DNA from: Voacanga thouarsii | Lineage: Eukaryota; Streptophyta; Magnoliopsida; Gentianales; Apocynaceae | Length of the DNA stretch: 64,000 nucleotides | Assembly (NCBI GenBank): GCA_026120185.1 | Contig: JANUWF010001819.1 | Location: 2,232,001 to 2,296,000, forward strand | Reading direction: 5' to 3' | In this document: piece after piece, positions 35,521 to 48,838 of the stretch | Layout: each line of letters starts with the position of its first letter | Numbering within the stretch: the first letter of the stretch is position 1 | The notes under the pieces: generated by a model | What the model saw: only the letters and a program-made list of their open reading frames with translations | The model's database searches: none | What the model was told of the DNA's origin: nothing | Position numbers and translations under genes: made by a program

Positions 35521-35635
35521 ATATATTAGTAAGTGATCTACATATTAGACTGTTTTTCACAATAAGGTTGAGATTATAGTTACTTATCATATAGGCTCAA
35601 AAAAATTCTTTATCGATTGATAAAGTTGGAAGAAG
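35521..35635 (+). mobile_element. fragment of the second LTR of copia element B
   Basis: GTAAGTGATCTACATATTAG, then AGGTTGAGATTATAGTTACTTA and ATCGATTGATAAAGTTGG match 14535-14640 of the first LTR at about 75-80%. It stops where the gypsy-like LTR begins. Confidence 0.65.
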
Positions 35636-38532
35636 GTTTGACCAAAAAACACAGCCAGCTTAAGATAAGCATGCAATATCCTGATATCTTATCTACCTAT
35701 ATAACATAAAACAATAGCTATCTAAACCCATTGTAATCTCAAAGGTTACCACATCAAACATAGTAGCCAGCACACAAATCTAAACACCAAATTTCGGTTA
35801 GCTCACCTATACATGAACACACAGCCGCAAGCTTCACACAGTTGCACTAAAATCCAGCCTTGGTTTTAGTTACTGCAGTTTGCACAGGACCAAAATAGCT
35901 ATGCACACATACACACTCGAGACAATGTGGTAATCACACATATTGCAGACTTCTTATCCTCTATTCAAGAAGCTCGAAACCCTCTTTATACTCCTAACTC
36001 CCTAACAATCAACAAGGCTTACGGTTTTCTCTTTACTATACTTCATGGCATTCATCAAATATAACCAAGGTAGGCTGATTTCTACATCTTGTATATTTTA
36101 CATATTTCTTCATCTTTTAACGGGAACTATGGGACTAATTTGTTCTCCTTTTTTCTTGCAAATGCAAGAAATTCCTAGTAGTGCTAGACGGACCACTATC
36201 TTCCTCACGGGTTCAACTCGGTCTTACAACGAGTTACCAACCAAGCTTTTAGATCTACTACTCTAAGAGGTAAGTCTCAATACCTAACTAATATGTTGAT
36301 TGGATGAATTAGATATGGTAGTGTCTAATTTTTAGGGAGGTTAAAGCATGTGATGGTTGCGTTGAGATCTTTGGATTTTATTAAGCATGATTTGAAAGTA
36401 GTAAGATCATGTATATCATGGATCATGCAATTGAATTACCTTTTGGTGGTTTTACATTTTAAAGAATGTGATCATATGATGAGGGACCTTTAGGCAATTA
36501 TAAATGTTCATCTAATGGATTTGAGAATCTTTGATGTTTGGACCAGTCTATATAGACATGATCATAAGAATAATTGGGATAGTTGAAAAGCAATATATAT
36601 TATTTAATGGGATCAATATGAGAATGACTCGGTGAATATAACTAACATGATGAGTTGAAGGAAATTGATGTATAAACATATAAATCATTGGCCTTAATTT
36701 TTGTTAGTTGATTTTGTATAACACCTATTGATTATTAATTACGATATGTATTTATCAACAATAATTTTTTTTATAAAAAAATGTTACTATTATTATTATT
36801 ATTTTTTACTATCATTTATAAATATTAATGTTTATTGGTACTGTTAGCATTATGAATAGAAAAATAAAAACATTGCTTACTATAAAAATTATTATTTATT
36901 ATTTTATTATTATTACCGTAACTAATATTTATTATTTAATTATTCACTTAATATATATTTATCATTTATTAATTTAATGGTAAGGTTACTTAATTAATTA
37001 TTTAGTTATTTATTTATTATTCATAACTTATGTATTTGTTTATCTACTTATTTTTTTATTATTCATAACTTATTCATTATGTATTACATATTGTTTATGA
37101 TTTAAGATTTATTTATATCTATCAGTAATTAATTAACTAATTTGTAGCTATTATTTAATTATTTACTATTAACAAAAATTTATTAGTTATTTATTATTTA
37201 ACAATGATTATTTATTTAATTATTAGTTATTAATTAATTATTAATTATTAACTACTATTTATTGATCATTTATTGATTGATATTATTCATTATATATCTT
37301 TTTGTTCTTTATCTATTGGTACTTATCTAATCAATGGCTTTTTGAAGCATGCTATGTAGTCTATTGCTTTGATGCATATTAATTATTTAGTACATGTTAA
37401 TCTAGTTGATGTATTATTTATCATAGGATATCTTTTATTTATTTGAATATCTATGCAAAGTTTGGTCTAATAGAAGAAACCTTGGAAGTTGAATCTTAGA
37501 TGCATTATTATGTTTAGAAGGGTAGTATTTGATTGAGAATTAGTGATTTGCTTGTATAGACAGGAGTAGGACCCGAGCACGAAGAGTGAATCACTAGCTC
37601 AAGGGTTTGAGTAGAATTGATAGTTAAGCCCTTGTATTAAAATGTTTGGTTCTAAAGTTTTGAATTGTAAGTCATTTGTGAAATGTATGTTGTCTCAATA
37701 TTGTGATTATTTGGAATTGCAAGTTTGATTATTTTAGATTAAAACTTTTATTCAAATAAGGGTTTAAACGAAAAATTTTAAAAACGATTTTACAACAATT
37801 TATTTGGAACCCATGCTTGCATGACCAAAGTGTTGAAAATGTTTACATTGCGATTAGATCTGAGCTAGCACCACAGTCTAGGTAGGTTGTTATTTCGAGG
37901 TGGACATCCGGTAAATTAGGATAAGAAATGGAGAAATATCTTACTCAGTGGGCCCTACACTCACTACACTGTGATGTAGAGTTTCGTAGTGTTTGTCATG
38001 ATGCAGAGTTTCATAGCAAGGCTATGATGCAAGGTTTTATAGTCGTTTATTTTTAAGTGGTTTTCATATGTTATATGTTTTATTGTGTTTTTTTTTTTTT
38101 TTTTTTTTGCTTCAGTACACCACTCACTTTTGTTGATGGGAAAAATGTTTGACTTGCAATCAACTTTTAAGAAATTATTTCTAAGTGCATTCATGAAACT
38201 TAATTTGTGACTAACAAGAGCACACACAGGACTTACTGAGATATATTTCTCACACTTCTTTTGATGTCATATTTCAGAATCTGTCAGCTTTGACAAGGTT
38301 GACACTATTAGAAGATAACTATATTTAAATTCTTGATTTTCTTGGTTTTGTTTTTAGAGTTGTTTTATTTCATGTGTATTAAGAGACTTGTGGATACTAT
38401 TTTTCCTTGTAATGAGATTTTGAGATTATTTATGTTTTAGTTTATATTATTACCTAGTTATAAAGACTCCTGATCCTTTGGATGGGACAACATTCCTATC
38501 CTTTTTGGGTATATATATAATGGGGTGTTACA
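35636..38532 (+). mobile_element. Tekay/Del-like long LTR, left end lost
   Basis: The end GGGACAACATTCC...GGGGTGTTACA, the phrase CACACACAGGACTTACTGAG near 38225 and ATCTTACTCAGTGGGCCCTACACTCA near 37940 match, in the same order, the solo LTR at 54484-57859 (GGGACGGGGCGACATCC, CACACAAGACTTACTGAG, ATCTCACTCGGTGGGCTGTACACTCA). Long LTRs with TGTAACACCCC-type ends are typical of Tekay/Del gypsy elements. The start is not visible, and the flanking copia B LTR loses about 0.8 kb here, so a deletion took the left side. Confidence 0.6.
36720..37320. repeat. TTA/TTAATTATTTA-rich low-complexity DNA
   Basis: About 600 bases consist mostly of ATTATTTATT-, TTAATTA- and TTATTTA-type words, within the Tekay-like LTR. 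No function is apparent. Confidence 0.7.
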
Positions 38533-39243
38533 CTAGTCATTACACAAATTATTTAGATTATTTAAGAATTGAGAAATTTTATTTTATTCTAGAAAGTCCA
38601 TTGGGTTAAAATAATTAATTAAGTCCGAGATTTAATCCTGGATTAGATTAATTAAACAATAATTAAAATTTTATTTTAAGACGATTGTATGAAATTTTTA
38701 ATTAAAAAAACGACTATAATTTGGCTAACTCTTATCCAAGATTTTTTTTATTAATCTAACCCACTTATATGTTTTATGGCTTAAAAATTATTATATTAGG
38801 TCATATATTTATTATTTTGGACCTTAATTGAATAAAAGCCTAGGTAAATAGTAAATAAGGTAGGATAAATTTTTATTATTTTGCGTTTTAATAAAAGATC
38901 CAAGATAAATAATTAAAAATACCCAATTAGTGGATAAAACTCTAGCCCATGTAGGACTAGAGTTAGCCAACTTGAGGTTTTATTCAAAACCTTCATAGAG
39001 GCCAGCTAAAGTAAACCCCCAAGCAAGTTAGCCGCCACCTTGCTCCCTTTCTCTCTTAGTTTCTTCCTTAGAAAAATAATTCTAGCCTACTTTTACTAGT
39101 AGTGTAATTTATGAGGTTCAGAGAATACCTTAGAAGGCTAAAAACTCCAACTTTTGAAACATTTCATGTGAAGGAGTAGACGTTTGGCAGGTCTTCCACT
39201 CAGTACTACTCCAGAAGTTACGGTTCTGATAAGTTCTAGACAA
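38533..39243 (+). mobile_element. end of the second LTR of copia element B
   Basis: It is collinear with 15418-16035 of the first LTR, including CATTACACAAATTATTTAGA, GTAGGACTAGAGTTAGCCA, AACCCCCAAGCAAG and GGAGTAGACGTTTGGCAGGTC. Its end (near CTAGACA) joins the leader of gypsy element A; the 5-bp duplication expected beside CGCAA at 14409 was not found, so either the end is a few bases off or the junction has mutated. Confidence 0.7.
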
Positions 39244-39392
39244 CCTACTAAATGGCAGATTCTAGTTATTGTTACTATTTCTTCTAATTATAGAAGAAAA
39301 AGTAAGTATGTGATGCTAAACTTTACATTTGTTTTTATTTTTCAGTGTGCTTGTATGATATTCAATCCTACAAGCAACACGTAACCAAGAGA

Positions 39393-42300
39393 TGAATGAA
39401 AATATCTAGAAAATGAAGGTTGATCTACAAGATTTGCAAAATTAGATAGAGGTCACTTTGAGAAGTTACAATTCCTTAAACCAAACAGTTAAGGAATAAG
39501 GGAGGAGACTATATGCTATAGATAAAACCATTTTTGGAATATAATATCAATTGGAAGACAACATTAAACAAACTGCATCTATCTTTGCTAATGTGAATTT
39601 CTTGATGGCTTCTATAGGCGATATTATTAAGAAGATTTAAGTATATAATGGGAAAAGAATTAAGGGTAGTAATTCTGATAATGAGATTCATGTGCAACAG
39701 ACTCCTTGAGATTTGAATCAGCCAGTTTAAGGTTTGGGCTTGATGTTAGCAAGGATGGAAAGCATTGGGTTAAGCTGGCCAAATTAGAATTCTTTATTTT
39801 CTATAGAACTAGACCAAGGGAATATGTGTCAAAACATAGAAGATATTTTGAAATTTACCATATTTTAGAAGGAAGAAAGTTGGTTATTGCATAGTAGTAT
39901 TTGAAGGAAAGGGCATTTCTATAGTTTGGTAGATTCATAAAGACTCATATAGAATACAATTGGGAAAAAATGGCCTTGGCTTTGTGTAAATGATTTAGAG
40001 AAGGGACTGCTATTCAATTTATGAAAGAATTTAGTATAATCAGACAATTAGGAACTATCAAAGTATACTTGGACAAGTTTGAAATGTTGAGAGCTGGTTA
40101 TGATGATAAATATACCTATTGCAACTGAAGCTTACTAATCTCTGTCTTTACTAATAGGCTGAAAGAGGAATTGAGATCCATAATTAAGATTTTTAAACCT
40201 CAAACCTTGGAGGAAGTCTTTGAACAAACCATTAACTTGCAAATCACTATTTTAGCCTTAAATAAGAACTCCAAAATATTTTTTAAATCATACAAAAACA
40301 ATTCTAGTACAACCAAAACGTTTTTTTTTTTTTTTTTTTTTGCTACACCCAAGATATACCTTATCTTAAATAATATCCAAACTCAAAATACAACTACAGT
40401 ATTAAAAAAATTACCCATGTAGAAATTCAGAGCAGAAGGGAAAAGGGCTTATACTTAGATGTGGTGACAAGGGTACACCGAGTATATCTGTCCTAAAAAG
40501 CTCAATTATTTCTTGACAGATGAACTCAGTGAAGGTGAGGAGAAATACATACTTAAAGAAAAGAAAGAAATGAAAGCAGATGATAAGGCTATTGTTAATG
40601 TAATAGAAGATGGGATGAAATAGAACTTTTTATAAATGCTTTGACAGGCAACTTGAATTACAACAACTTGAGGATTAGAAGCAAGATTAAGGGAAGAGAA
40701 TTTTTTGTATTGATTGACATTGCTAGTAGTAGTAACTTTATAGACAAAAATCTAGTTGAGAAACTGAAGTGTGAAAGGGTTCCAGCTAAACCTATTGTCG
40801 TAACCATAGCTAATGGAAACAAAATGTATAGCAAAAGACTATGTAATAAGTTGAAATGAAAAATGAGAGAAGAAATGTTTGAACATGAAATAGGGGTCTT
40901 AACATTAAAGGGAAGGAATATGATTATAGGGATTGATTAGTGAAAAGTTACAATCCCATTGTGTTTGGCTTTGAGAGGTTGATCTAACCTTTAACAATGA
41001 TAGGAATGAAATTAAATTAACGAGCAATAATGATAAGATTATTATCAAGGTAGTTAAAAAGGAAACCATATAGAAATGGATTGAGAATAGTGAAGAAAAA
41101 ATTGCAAGTCAACTATGTTCAATGCTTATTGAATAAGAAGCTTAAATAATTCCAAAAGAGGTGGCTGAACTTTTGTCAGGAAATGCTAAATTTTTTGAGA
41201 AGCGACATGGCTTGCTGCTTATGAGGGAACATGAACATCATATTCAGTTAGTTGAAAAAGCTCAGCATTTTAATATAAGAATGTATAGGTACCCTTATTT
41301 TTAGAAGATAAAAATATAGAAATTGGTATCTAAAATGTTGTAGGAAAGAATAATTCAAACCTGTAACAGTCCTTATACTTCACCACTGCTGCTAGTTAAG
41401 AAGAAAGTTGGCATAGGGCATTTTTGTGTTGATTACAGGAAGTTGAACTCACTTACGGTCAAGAATAAGTTTCCTAATCCCATAATTGATAAATTATTAG
41501 AAGAATTTTATAGTGCAAATATTTTTCTAAAATAAATCTTAGATAGAAGTATTTTCATACCAAAGTGCATGAAAATGATATACTTAAAACTGTATTTATG
41601 ACTCATAACAACTATTATGTTTTCAAGATTGTTATACCATTTGGCCTTACAAATGTCCCTACAACCTTTCAAGCCTAATGAATAAAGTATTTGTTGATTG
41701 CTTGAGGAAATTTGTCTTGGTATTTATTGATGATATACTTATTTATATACAATCCTAATTTATAGTCTCATCTTAATAATTTGGATGTAGTATTTAATTT
41801 ACTTAAGAAACACAAGCTTTACGCAAAAAAAAGAGTAAGTGTTCTTTTACTTGAGGAATGTTCTAATGGTAAGAGGATTATTGCTCGAGATATACGTCTC
41901 AAGTTCAACACGGGACTCAATCCCATCCTTTCTCTTATCCCTTTCTTCGCTCCTTATCTTCCCCTCCCCCTTCCTCCCCCCTTTCCCCTCTTTTTTAAAT
42001 AAATTTAGAAAAAAAGTATTATTTTGTTCAAAGTAAAATTGAATATTTAGGACATCTTATCAACTATGAAGGAGTGCCCACTAATCCTAATAAATTTAAA
42101 GACATATGATGAAATGGCCCTTGTCTAAATCAATTAAGCAACTTAAGGGTAGAAAATTCATCAAGGGATATGAGGTCCTTCATAAAATGCTGAAAAATGA
42201 TGAATTTTATTAGAGTAAGGAAGCTATTACTGCTTTTGACACCTTTAAATTAGCAATGAATAGTGCCTCATACATACAATGCCTAATTTTTCTTAACCTT

Positions 42301-43318
42301 TCACCATGGAAACTAATATTTGTGATGTTGGGATATGAGTTATTTTGATGTAGGAAAATAGATCTATTACTTATCTAAACAAAGCTCTAGAAACTAGAAA
42401 TATTGGCTTATCTATATGAGAAAAAGTTACTACCAATATTCATTGTGGTTTCAAAGTGGAGACACTCTCTGGAAGGCAACCATTACATTATTAAGACAAA
42501 CCATAAAGTCTAAAATTCTTAATGAAGCATAGGATTACAATAGCAACGTAGCAAAAAATGGATGTCTAAACTCTTAGGACTCAACTGTGAGATTCAATAT
42601 AAAAAGGGCAAGGAGAATAAGATTGTTGATGCTTTGTCTAGACAAGAAGAGTTCCAAATTTCCACTGTCACTCTTTTGTAGACAAAGGAAATGATAGACA
42701 ACTATGAAGGGGATGCACAAGAAAATGTTATAAAACATTTATTAGAATCTAGTCGTAGTGGAGAAATGTAATACAAAAATGGGTCGCTTCCGATTAAAGG
42801 AAAGTTGTATATTGGAGATGGAAGAAGCTAGACTTAAATTGATAGATGAATTACATTCTACTCAACAAGAGGTGTACTCAGGTATTGACGCAAGCTTACA
42901 AAGGTTTAAATCAATATTCTATTTGCCCAATATGATATAGATGATCAAAGAATTCATAGCAAAGCACAATATTTGTTAAAAGAGTAAAATAAAAAGGTTC
43001 CCCATATCTAGGTCTCTTGCAAACACTTCTTATTCTGGCTCAATCTTGGAACTATAATACTATAGATTTCATTGAAAGACTTCCTAAATCAAAGGGGAAC
43101 GATATTATATTAGTGGCAGTAGATAGGTTCACAAAGTATGCTACTTTATAGCCTTCACGTACCTATTCAATACCTAGAAAGTTGTTGAGATATTCTTAGA
43201 TAATATATACAAATTGCATGGGCTACCCAATAGTATAGTTACAGACAGAGACAAGGTGTTCACCAATACCTCTGGAAGGAGATTTTTAAAGCATATGCAC
43301 GAAGCTACACAGATCAAT
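39393..43318 (+). pseudogene. Ty3-gypsy element A gag-pol, first part
   Basis: Gag: KLAKLEFFIFYRTRPREYVS near 39775, then KHRRYFEIYHILEGRKL. Protease: GREFFVLIDIASSSNFI near 40700, with DIASS instead of the usual DSGAT-like site. Reverse transcriptase: SPLLLVKKK near 41390, DYRKLNSLTVKNKFPNP near 41440, NYYVFKIVIPFGLTNVP near 41610 and FIDDILIY near 41724. RNase H: VDALSRQEE near 42630. Integrase: NIYKLHGLPNSIVTDRDKVF near 43210. The frame is broken by many stops and small indels and by a 160-bp insert near 41850-42009. The element stops at 43318, where copia element D starts, and its integrase C-terminus continues at 59478. Confidence 0.85.
41851..42009 (+). mobile_element. candidate tRNA-derived SINE in the RT gene
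   Basis: The RT frame reads KHKLYAKK before and VQSKIEYLGHLI after this 160-bp insert. The insert has an A-box-like TAATGGTAAGAGG (41866-41878) and, 35 bases on, a B-box-like AGTTCAACACG (41902-41912), the two internal promoter elements of RNA polymerase III, followed by a pyrimidine-rich tail (41926-41995). A-rich bases and a loosely similar GTAAGTGTTCTTTT / GTATTATTTTGTTC pair flank it. The match is by consensus only. Confidence 0.45.
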
Positions 43319-43834
43319 TGTTGGATTTCGATCATCCAAACCATTTTATATGCAGTGAAAAATTAAAATAAAATTCACGCAATATGATCACTCGTATGTA
43401 ATTAAATAGATTAGGAGAAGAAAAATTAGTTACTTTGAAAATATAGCTTTTAAAATTTTCTTCTACGTGAATCCCCTTCAAAAGTCGATCCAATCGAGCC
43501 ACCAAATTCTAAGAATAGAAATTCTCTAACAGTAATCCACACAAGGAATTGTACTCAAGAACGGCACAAAGAAACCAATGCCAGTGGGTATAATTTTTGT
43601 GGCGTTATGGTTTTAATTTGGAGAGGAATTTTGTGTCGAGTTTTACATGACAAAGTAAAAGAAATAGCCACTATAATCTTTAAAGGAAAAAACTCACTTA
43701 CACATCTGTATACATACATACATACATACATACATACATACATACATACATACATACATACATACATACATACATACATACATACATACATACATACATA
43801 CATACATACATACATACATACATACATACATACA

Positions 43835-43871
<37 letters not shown>

Positions 43872-45294
43872 AATGAATCTCCACAAAGATTGTTTCCTAA
43901 ACCCTTTAGGAAACAACTTTTTTTCCCCTTCTTTTCTTTTCTTAGCCACGTGAAACTGCATTTCTTGTTTTTCCTAAACCTTTTAGGAAAAAAAGAAGAT
44001 ATTTTCCTTTATTATTTCTTTTATGGGTTCTAGATTTCCAAAATTGCAATAAGGCCCCTTGAATTATAACTAGTTTGTAATTCAATCACAAACCTTTAAA
44101 TAATTGCAATTTCATCTAACTAATTATAACACTTTATAATTAGCACATAATTTTTTATTTCTTCTTACAAATTAACCATATAATATTATCATATAATATT
44201 TTGAGTACCAATTCATCTATTATGTGTGACCTATTAGGTTTTCTAGTCAATTAGTAACTAATATGAATTAATTCTATCATAATAAAATTAATAATCCTTT
44301 TACTAATAAGTTTAAATTTATAAATTCTCTAATTAATAAATTTATAGTTAGTAGATCATGAGCAGTATCTAGTAGTACATTATGACCACCTAAAAGTTCA
44401 GAAAGTCAAGTAGCTTGACATGAACCTTTTAATAACGAAACGTCAGTGCAATAAACTCATTTCACCATATAATATTTCATTCGGTTTAGAGTATGGAATT
44501 AGTCACAAATCCCTCCAGAATATTAATTAATTCTAATTCGAATATTTTAATACTTATACTCGGAATTCATTACTCAACATATGTATCAATTGGAACTATT
44601 TTTAACACATAGTCGTTTTAGCCAAGGACTTCTCGAGTAATGACTCCTACAAGTAGCCTTTAGATATTCGCTCCTAGTATTAGGAGTGGCGAATTATTTA
44701 TTAACCCTCTCAACTACTTTCATTTACTTCACATTGTACCCAATGTCCATCCCATAAGCGGTTTTGTAAGAACTCCAAATATTGAAATCAAAGTACAATG
44801 CTTGGCAAACAAAGTATTTTGGAATTCTCAAGTCTAATGATACTTGCACATTTGCTATAATGAGATCTTATCACTGGCACTAAATAGTTATTCATGTAGT
44901 TATCTCATAGTTAGGTCATTCAATGTACTTGTTCAAATAACAAGTATCTACGTGTTAACTTTGAGTATCACAATACTCACAGAAGTGAGAACCACGCTTG
45001 ATCAATTCAAGAAGTATAACGCGTACTAGTCTTAGTGCATTAATGATGTCTTATCTCATTAATACTATGACTATGAATAATTTAAGCACAAACATAGTTC
45101 AGTGTAGTAGGAACCTTATATCACGATCTCTATCATGATTTCTTTAACACAATGTTGTACTTGGGAGTTTATCTAACAGTTTTATACACATAAATATATG
45201 AAACAAAGAAAGTGACAGATAAAGAATGCCTTTTGTTGATTTAATGTGCAAAATATATTGTACAAATGATTACTTCTAGGATACAATCCCAATA
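43319..45294 (-). mobile_element. 3' LTR of copia element D
   Basis: The plus strand starts TGTTGGATTTCGATCATCC and ends GATACAATCCCAATA; the minus strand therefore starts with a mutated TGTTGGGATTGTATCC. It is collinear with 52676-54483 plus 57865-58036 (for example TTAGTTACTT, GACTTCTCGAGTAATGACTC, GTACACGTACTAGTCTTAGTGC-like words). Directly beyond 45294 the minus strand carries the purine tract AAGTGGGTGAT, so this is the 3' LTR. It interrupts the integrase of gypsy element A (DKVFTN). Confidence 0.85.
43711..43869. repeat. TACA/CATA tetranucleotide and TG microsatellite
   Basis: About 32 units of TACA (43711-43839) are followed by 15 units of TG (43839-43869) inside the D 3' LTR. The partner LTR has only a short TACACATATGTGTGTGTGTC at 53192-53211. 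Open frames with YICMYVC- or HTYI-like repeats on both strands here are artefacts of the repeat. Confidence 0.95.
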
Positions 45295-45309
45295 ATCACC
45301 CACTTGTAC

Positions 45310-48300
45310 TAGATTCAATCATTTATGTATCTAATACCAAATAACTGAACATGACCATCACGTTTCTTTTGGGATAATGTCTTTGTGAGTGGATCAACTA
45401 TGTTCTGTTCAGTGTGAACTTTCTTTATCTTTATATCTTTTCTATCAATGATTTCTCTAATCAAGTGATAGCACTTAAATTTAACATATAGCATGATTGT
45501 GACTAATAGCCATCATTATCAAATTAAAAACTGGTATTAGTATACCATTTTAACTCATTAAAGAGTAGATACAACATTTCCTATTAGCAGTATGTCATCT
45601 ACATAAAGCGATAGGAAAACAATTGCACTCCAACTAACCTTCTTGTATACATAAGGTTCATCCATATTTTGAATGAAATCAAAACATAAATTGTTTCATC
45701 AAAATGGATATTCTAACTCCTAGAAACTTTTTTAAGTCCATAAATGAACCTTTGTAACTTGCACACTTTTGTGCCATCATTGGATGTAAAACTCTCAGGT
45801 TGTGTTATGTACACTTCCTCAATCAGATCTCCATTATGAAAAGCTATTTTTATATCCATTTTTCAAATCTCATAATCATAATGAGTGGCAAGTGTTAGGA
45901 GTATCCTAATGGATTTCAGCATGGCCACTAGTAAGAAAATTCCATCATAGTCAATACTATATTGTTGACGATAACCTTTTGTAACCAATCATACTTTATA
46001 GGTACCTACATTACCATCCATTTGCACCCTATATGTTTTATTCCTTTAGGTGAATCAACCAAGGTCCATACATAGTTGTCATATATGGAATTCATCTCTG
46101 ACTTCATGACTTCAACCCATTTGTTAGATTTTGAACTATTTAGAATATCCTTGTAAGTAGTGGGCTCATATTCATCTATGAGCAATACGTTATTATAGTC
46201 ACTTATGAGAAATCAATATCTCTCAAGTGCCACACGTATCCTACTCAACCTATGAGGTTTTTGTGTAGACGAAGGTTCATCTATTCTCTCAATAGATGTG
46301 GGATCACACGGTTGATCTATGTTTGTTTGTTCTTCTTGAATTTCACTAAGTTTAATTTAACTCTCACTGTCCCCTTTGAGCATGTGCTCTTTTTTCTAAG
46401 AAGACAGCATGCTTCAAAATAAATATTTTATTTTCGAAAGACAAATAGAATTAATACCCGCAAGATTATTTCGGATATCCCATAAACAAACACTTATCAG
46501 ACTTACTCTCAAGTTTGTCTGGCTATGGCATTTTTGACAAAGGTAGGGTAACCCCATATTCTTAAGTGAGATAACTATGGTCTCTTACCAAAGAATAGCT
46601 CAAATAGGGTAGTGTTAACTATTTTTAACGGAACTCTGTTTAAAATGTAAACATCAGTCTCTAATGTGTATCCCCAAAATGATTTTGGTAAGTCTGCAAA
46701 AGCCATCATGATCCATACCATGTCTAGAAGGGTTCGATTCCTTCTCTTAGATAGAGTGTTATGTTGAGATGTATTTGGTAGAGTCCATTAAGTTAATATC
46801 TCATTATCTCTAAGATAACCTTAAAACTCTAGGCTTAAATATTCACCTCCTCAATTAGATCTTAAGAGTTTTAATACTTTTGCCAAATTATTTCTCTACT
46901 TCATTCTTGAATTCTTTGAACTTGTCAAAGGCTTCAGATTTATATTTCATTAAATACAAATACTCAAATCAATAATAACCATCGATGAAGGTTATGAAGT
47001 ATTGATAACTCTTCTTTACTTGCAATGTCATTAGTCCACATACATTAATATGTATTAGTTCCAATAATTACTTAACCATTTCCTCTTTCTTTGAAAAAGA
47101 GGTTTTAGTTATTTTTCATAATAAGCAAGATTTACAAGTCTCATATAATTCAAAATCAAATGAGCCTTAGTCACCACATTTATGTAAATTAGAAACGTGA
47201 TTCTCATTCATATAGCCTAAACAACAATGCTATAAGTAAGATGGCTTTGTGTTATCTTTTCTTAGCCTTTTATTATTTATATTGAGAACTTAATTTTTTA
47301 TTTCTAGAATAGATAAACCATTCATCAAAGTTGCAGTACCATAATAGATATCATTTAATGAAAAAGAACAACTTTTATTCTTAAAATTTGAATGAAATCC
47401 AAGAATATCTAAACAAGCAACTAAGATAATGTTTTTAAATAAAACTAGTACATAGTAACAGTTTTTCAATTCTAAAATTAATTCAGAAGGCAAGTGTAGA
47501 TGATAAGCCCCTACAGTAAGTGCAGCAACATTTACTCCATATGCTATACGAAGGTCTACATCACCTTTCTTTAGCTTCTTACTGCTCATTAGTTCTTGCA
47601 ATTATTACACAAATAAGATCCACATCTGGTATCCAATACCCATATCTTATTATTAAAGGCAAAATTGATCTCAATCATAAACATACAAGGAGTAGAAGTA
47701 GAAATGCTTGCAAGCTTCTCCTTTTCCTCTTTTCTTTAACAATCTCCAAGTAGCTTTTGCAATTACACCTCTAATGGCCCATTTGCCCACAATGATGATA
47801 TGGGCTTTTGGTAGCTGTCTTCTTCTTTTTCACACCACCTTTAAGTTTAGTTAGATTCTTCTTCTTCCTTTTAGAAATATTTTTCTTCTTAGAAGAAGAA
47901 TCAACCAATAAGACTACATTATTTTCTTTCTTCATAGAAGACTCTACAGTCTTAAGAAAGTTGATCAACTCAGGTATAGTAGTCTCAATCTTATTCATTT
48001 GGTAGTTTATCACAAATTATGAAAAATTAACTGGCAAAGATTGAAGAATTAAGTCTATATTTAAATCGTGATCTATAGTGAATCCAAGTGATTCAAGCTT
48101 CTCAATTAACCTTAACATCTTAAATCTATGAGTGGCTATTGAAGTACCTTCTACCATCTTAGAACGGAATAACTGCTTAGAAATCTCATATCTCTCCGTT
48201 CTTGCTTACTTATCAAAGAGCTCTCTTAAATGGAAGATAATAGTATGAGCATCCATATGATCATGCTATTTTTGAAGTTCAGTGGTCATTGATGCCAGTA

Positions 48301-48487
48301 TGATACAAGATGTTGTATTATTATCCTCTTTATGCTTCTTATGGACTTCATACTCTATAGCAAAAGCATCATCAACTCGAGGTGGCGAAATTGAAGCATC
48401 TAATACGTAGAGCAACCTTTCCGATTTGAAAATGATTCTCAATTTTCTATACTAGTCAAAGAAATTTAATTCGGTGAGCTTGTTCAT
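45310..48487 (-). pseudogene. Ty1-copia element D gag-pol, decayed
   Basis: Reading down from 48487: gag (MNKLTELNFFD, then LRELFDK, SLPVNFS, INYQMNKIETTIPELINFLK), a zinc knuckle start (CHHCGQMGH at about 47771), protease region (YWIPDVDL, where the usual DTGCGSHIC-like site has decayed), the pre-integrase part (open frame 47601-47290: LRIAYGVNVAALTVGAYHLH, then MNGLSILEI), integrase (about 47240-46400) and reverse transcriptase to RNase H (about 46350-45310, for example KVCKLQRFIYGL-like words near 45740). Stops and frame changes are frequent. The order gag-PR-IN-RT-RH is that of copia. Confidence 0.75.
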
Positions 48488-48838
48488 TTCTAAAATGCTA
48501 TGTAAGTTCAAATTTATTGTTATGATGCAAATGACTTAGATAAAAGATAAGAGACATTAGACTATGTATATGCACATGAAATACATTTAATTAAGTCTTT
48601 AATTAAATGCGTATTTAATCCACTATTTTCTTCACATCAATAGCTCTCACTATTGATTCGGGAAAGTCCATTGAAAGCTTTCCTAATGGTCTGGTATCGA
48701 AATTCTTTATGAATGACCTTGGGTATATCCAACAAACCACTCTTAAGTTTAATGGTAGGCATTCAATACCAATTACATAAAATATAACTATCAGATCGTT
48801 AGGTGATTAACATCTTTTAACCTTAAAGCACTTAGTGC
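48488..48838 (-). other. leader of copia element D next to gag
   Basis: No gene is seen. It is the gag-proximal part of the D leader; the rest of the leader lies beyond the solo LTR at 50886-52656. It ends in the AGTGC target duplication. Confidence 0.5.
48834..48838. other. target-site duplication AGTGC, left copy
   Basis: AGTGC stands directly before the LTR start at 48839 and directly after its end (50881-50885), the 5-bp duplication expected from LTR-element integration. Confidence 0.88.

Noticed and set aside
43711..43869. CRISPR-like array.
   Set aside because: A simple 4-bp repeat without spacers, in eukaryotic DNA.
43555..43961. Open frames with YVCM or THIH repeats on both strands.
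   Set aside because: Translation of the TACA/TG microsatellite in the D LTR.
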